64,000 bases of DNA. Origin: Mucilaginibacter sp. dw_454. GTDB lineage: Bacteria; Bacteroidota; Bacteroidia; Sphingobacteriales; Sphingobacteriaceae. Position 1 is the first letter of the stretch; each line of letters opens with the position of its first letter. Under the pieces are notes generated by a model. It did not search any database, was not told the DNA's origin, and saw only the letters and a program-made list of their open reading frames with translations. A program made the position numbers and the translations under genes. Shown here piece after piece: positions 61,784 to 64,000 of the stretch. Location of the stretch: the NCBI RefSeq assembly GCF_018449775.1, contig NZ_JAAVVB010000006.1, forward strand, positions 124,001 to 188,000, given 5' to 3'.

Positions 61784-62530
61784 CTAAAGCTCAGTATAAA
61801 AATAGGAATATGTGAAAGTTTGAAATCCGGCATTCAAATACCGAGCCGTAGGATAACCATCGCTATCATAGTTGTAATTATATATTTGAGTGGTTGAACC
61901 GTCACCTACACTGGTAAAGTTATTAGGCGAGCAAATTTCGGCAGAACCTATAAGTACATTTTTAAATGTTGGCGGCACATTGGTAAATCGGTTCTTTTTA
62001 TCATCATAAGTATAAAGAGTTGTTCGGGTATTGGCAATTACTCTGACAATATCATTATTGGTGTCATAACTGTAAGTAGAAAGTTGAGGGCCATTATCGC
62101 CGTCAGAATGTATTTCTGTTATATTATTACCGCTAAAAACAAAACTATAAGTATCCGTAGTCATCACCACCCCGTTCTGATAAGTCCTTCTAATTGCAGC
62201 GCTTACTTTGCCATCCGTGTAGGTAAATGTCTGGGTATATACAATTTCGTCGTTGGTTTTATAGGTGACTAAGGATAAATTTCCGTTATTATCATAAGCA
62301 TAAGTGATAACTGTAGTTCCGGTTTCTTGTGCAACAAGCCTCTTGTTATCATCATAATTATAATTAGTGATAGTGGTAGTTGTGCCTATTATACTGGTTG
62401 CTACACTTATTTGCTTTGTTAAATACTTTAGCTTGGCTGTAATTGGTGGTGTATTTTCGTCATGTTTTTTGCAAGAATTAAATAAGACGAAACATATTAA
62501 AAATAGGACCAGACGAGTTAGTAACTTCAT
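61784..62530 (-). CDS. YD-repeat lipoprotein
   Basis: 248 residues. Signal peptide with lipobox (LVLFLICFVLFNSCKKHDEN; Cys near residue 20). The body has RHS/YD-like repeats (NYNYDDNKRLVAQETGT, TYAYDNNGNLSLVTYKTNDE, YSYDTNNDIVRVI, LYTYDDKKNRF, YNYNYDSDGYPTARYL), i.e. Y-x-Y-D-x-N-x-R/L turns as in DUF4595 proteins of Bacteroidota. It probably faces the cell surface. It lies between the NagX-like and nagB genes but need not belong to them. Confidence 0.7.
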   Translation of the reverse strand: MKLLTRLVLFLICFVLFNSCKKHDENTPPITAKLKYLTKQISVATSIIGTTTTITNYNYDDNKRLVAQETGTTVITYAYDNNGNLSLVTYKTNDEIVYTQTFTYTDGKVSAAIRRTYQNGVVMTTDTYSFVFSGNNITEIHSDGDNGPQLSTYSYDTNNDIVRVIANTRTTLYTYDDKKNRFTNVPPTFKNVLIGSAEICSPNNFTSVGDGSTTQIYNYNYDSDGYPTARYLNAGFQTFTYSYFYTEL

Positions 62531-62586
62531 TGTGATGGTTTTGATGGCCTAAATATAATCGTATAAAACAAGATCTAACCACAACG

Positions 62587-64000
62587 CTAAAAATAATATC
62601 GCTTAAAAGCCTCCATGGCCGCATATTCCGCAAAGCCCAGTTTATCGTAATTTTCAGCGGTTTCACGATTGCGGTCCTCAGCTCGTACCCAAAACTCGCG
62701 GGCATCTTCGCCCGGGAATACGGCCGGATCTTTTTGCGACTGGTGCTTGAAGATGGCGTAACGCTTACGCAGCACCTCATCAGGCGATAGCGGAACCGCC
62801 ATCTCGATCTCATAAGTTGCAAACTCAAACCAGGCACCGCGATACATCCACAGCCAGCAATCTTTAACCCAATCTTCAGTTGCCTTTAATTGATTCAATG
62901 CCGCAAGGATAATGTTAAAACAAACAATGTGGGTACCATGGGGGTCTGCAAAATCGCCTGCGGCAAATATTTGCTGTGGTTTTACTTGTTGTAAGAGGTC
63001 GATGGTCATTTGCACATCTATCTGGCTTACCGAATTTTTAGTGACCTTACCTGTTTCATAAAACGGCAGCGACATGAAATGAATATGATCATCCTGCAAG
63101 CCAGCATAGCGCGCACCCGCAATGGCTTCGCTTTTGCGGATAAAGCCCTTTACTGAACGTACCTCAGGTGTATCTATTTGGTTAGGCTGTTTTGTTTCAA
63201 AGAAAACCCGCATATCATTATGAATGTGCTGCAGTTTTTTAATGTCATCGCCAATACTTTTGTTAAAGTCGATAGCAAATTCCATATAACGCAACACATC
63301 ATCATCCCAAACCGCAGTATTGCCAGATGTTTGATAAGCCACATGCACATCATGTCCCTGATCAACCAAACGGATAAATGTGCCGCCCATCGATATTACA
63401 TCATCGTCAGGGTGAGGCGAGAATATAATAGATCGTTTTTTAGCCGGTAGCGCACGTTCCGGGCGCTGGCTGTCGTCGGCATCGGGCTTGCCGCCCGGCC
63501 AGCCGGTTATAGTGTGTTGAATTTGGTTAAAAATGTCGATGTTGATCTCGTAAACCGGCCCCTGTTCGGTAGCCAGTTGCGCCATGCCATTGCTGTTGTA
63601 ATCTTCTTCTATAAGTTTAAGGATAGGCTTGCCCGTTTTTTGCGAGAGCCAGATCACGGCTTTCTTTTTCAGCTCGTTGTTCCAAACGCAATCTTTTACT
63701 AACCAAGGGGTATCAAACCGCGTCAGTTCTGATGCGGCAGGCTCGTCTAAAACAAACTCTACATGGTCTGACAGTTGTAAATAAGTAGCCGGAACCTCGC
63801 CAGATAATTCACCTTCTACTGCTTTCTTAATAATGGGCGCTTTCTTTTTACTCCAGGCCATCAAAATAATCTCGCGAGCCTTGAAAATGGTGCCTACACC
63901 CATGGTGATAGCTTTGGTAGGCACTGCTTCTTTACCACCAAAATCGCGCGCGGCGTCGGTACGGGTCAGGTCATCCAGGGTAACCAGGCGGGTGCCCGAG
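62587..64000 (-). CDS. nagB: glucosamine-6-phosphate deaminase fused to a PIG-L-like domain (5' truncated)
   Basis: The frame is open to the window edge, so the N-terminus is cut off; 470 residues remain. The first part is the end of a NagB domain (SGTRLVTLDDLTRTDAARDF, GGKEAVPTKAITMGVGTIF). From about residue 190 a PIG-L/LmbE-like domain follows (IIFSPHPDDDVISMGGTFIR with the HPDD zinc motif, VAYQTSGN, DPHGTHIV). This fusion is recurrent in Bacteroidota and suggests that deacetylation and deamination of amino sugars are joined. The NagX-like gene is close by. Confidence 0.93.
   Translation of the reverse strand, partial: SGTRLVTLDDLTRTDAARDFGGKEAVPTKAITMGVGTIFKAREIILMAWSKKKAPIIKKAVEGELSGEVPATYLQLSDHVEFVLDEPAASELTRFDTPWLVKDCVWNNELKKKAVIWLSQKTGKPILKLIEEDYNSNGMAQLATEQGPVYEINIDIFNQIQHTITGWPGGKPDADDSQRPERALPAKKRSIIFSPHPDDDVISMGGTFIRLVDQGHDVHVAYQTSGNTAVWDDDVLRYMEFAIDFNKSIGDDIKKLQHIHNDMRVFFETKQPNQIDTPEVRSVKGFIRKSEAIAGARYAGLQDDHIHFMSLPFYETGKVTKNSVSQIDVQMTIDLLQQVKPQQIFAAGDFADPHGTHIVCFNIILAALNQLKATEDWVKDCWLWMYRGAWFEFATYEIEMAVPLSPDEVLRKRYAIFKHQSQKDPAVFPGEDAREFWVRAEDRNRETAENYDKLGFAEYAAMEAFKRYYF

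Noticed and set aside
1..64000. CRISPR array, tRNA or rRNA genes
   Set aside because: No regular spaced direct repeats with constant spacer length, and no cloverleaf or conserved rRNA sequence was recognised in the gaps.

Overview
The window is a chromosomal stretch of a Bacteroidota bacterium, most likely of the family Sphingobacteriaceae (Mucilaginibacter or Pedobacter type). The grounds are Bacteroidota-type promoters (TTTG, 19-20 bp, TAnnTTTG), a metH with a SAM riboswitch, the futalosine menaquinone route, a NagB fused to a PIG-L-like deacetylase domain, the ligase/exonuclease/helicase DNA repair set, and many secreted proteins of unknown role. No tRNA, rRNA, CRISPR array, phage or classical transposase was seen; most of the sequence is housekeeping. 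Layout: 1-1.9 kb holds a truncated TerC membrane protein, a truncated haemoglobin and the c-di-AMP synthase CdaA. A 501-bp element with about 65-bp inverted ends follows, then a sugar transporter. 4.0-7.1 kb is a minus-strand operon of an ECF sigma factor, a zinc anti-sigma factor with HEAT-like repeats and two DUF4097-type secreted proteins. 7.6-9.4 kb has a secreted protein and a LytTR regulator whose receiver has lost its phosphorylation site. 9.4-10.7 kb is rich in repeats and holds a broken GIY-YIG nuclease gene between inverted repeats. 10.7-15.2 kb has an M1 aminopeptidase, a bacilliredoxin, an M23 peptidase and a bactofilin. 15.3-20.3 kb is methionine synthesis (riboswitch, metH, metF). 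20.4-23.1 kb carries exported proteins including an M28 peptidase. 23.2-28.3 kb is the threonine operon (thrA-thrB-thrC) behind a complete attenuator: leader peptide, antiterminator arm and terminator. 28.4-37.9 kb has a nitrilase-family hydrolase, RsgA, a Kelch protein, an ATP-dependent DNA ligase with its MBL exonuclease, and a Prc-type protease. 38-50.8 kb has a large NtrY-like kinase, fabD, folE, a pterin synthase, mqnB, mqnD, hflX, a GNAT acetyltransferase and pyruvate dehydrogenase E2 and E1-alpha. 51-64 kb has an NlpC/P60 hydrolase, three related two-helix membrane peptides, an SPFH protein, a DUF922 protein, the Lhr-like ligase-associated helicase, a degenerate M16 protein, a NagX-like membrane acyltransferase, a YD-repeat lipoprotein and the 3' part of nagB. 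The most unusual signal is a set of small repeat elements linked to nucleases. A GIY-YIG gene (now frameshifted) lies inside an element of about 510 bp bounded by REP-like inverted repeats, and an internally deleted copy of the same element sits at 34.6 kb. Separately, a DUF559 endonuclease domain with its own GC-rich inverted ends is inserted in frame inside the Lhr-like helicase, and the same repeat end forms the C-terminal tail of the ligase-associated exonuclease. This suggests that in this lineage short extragenic repeats and small nucleases spread together, sometimes into coding sequence.
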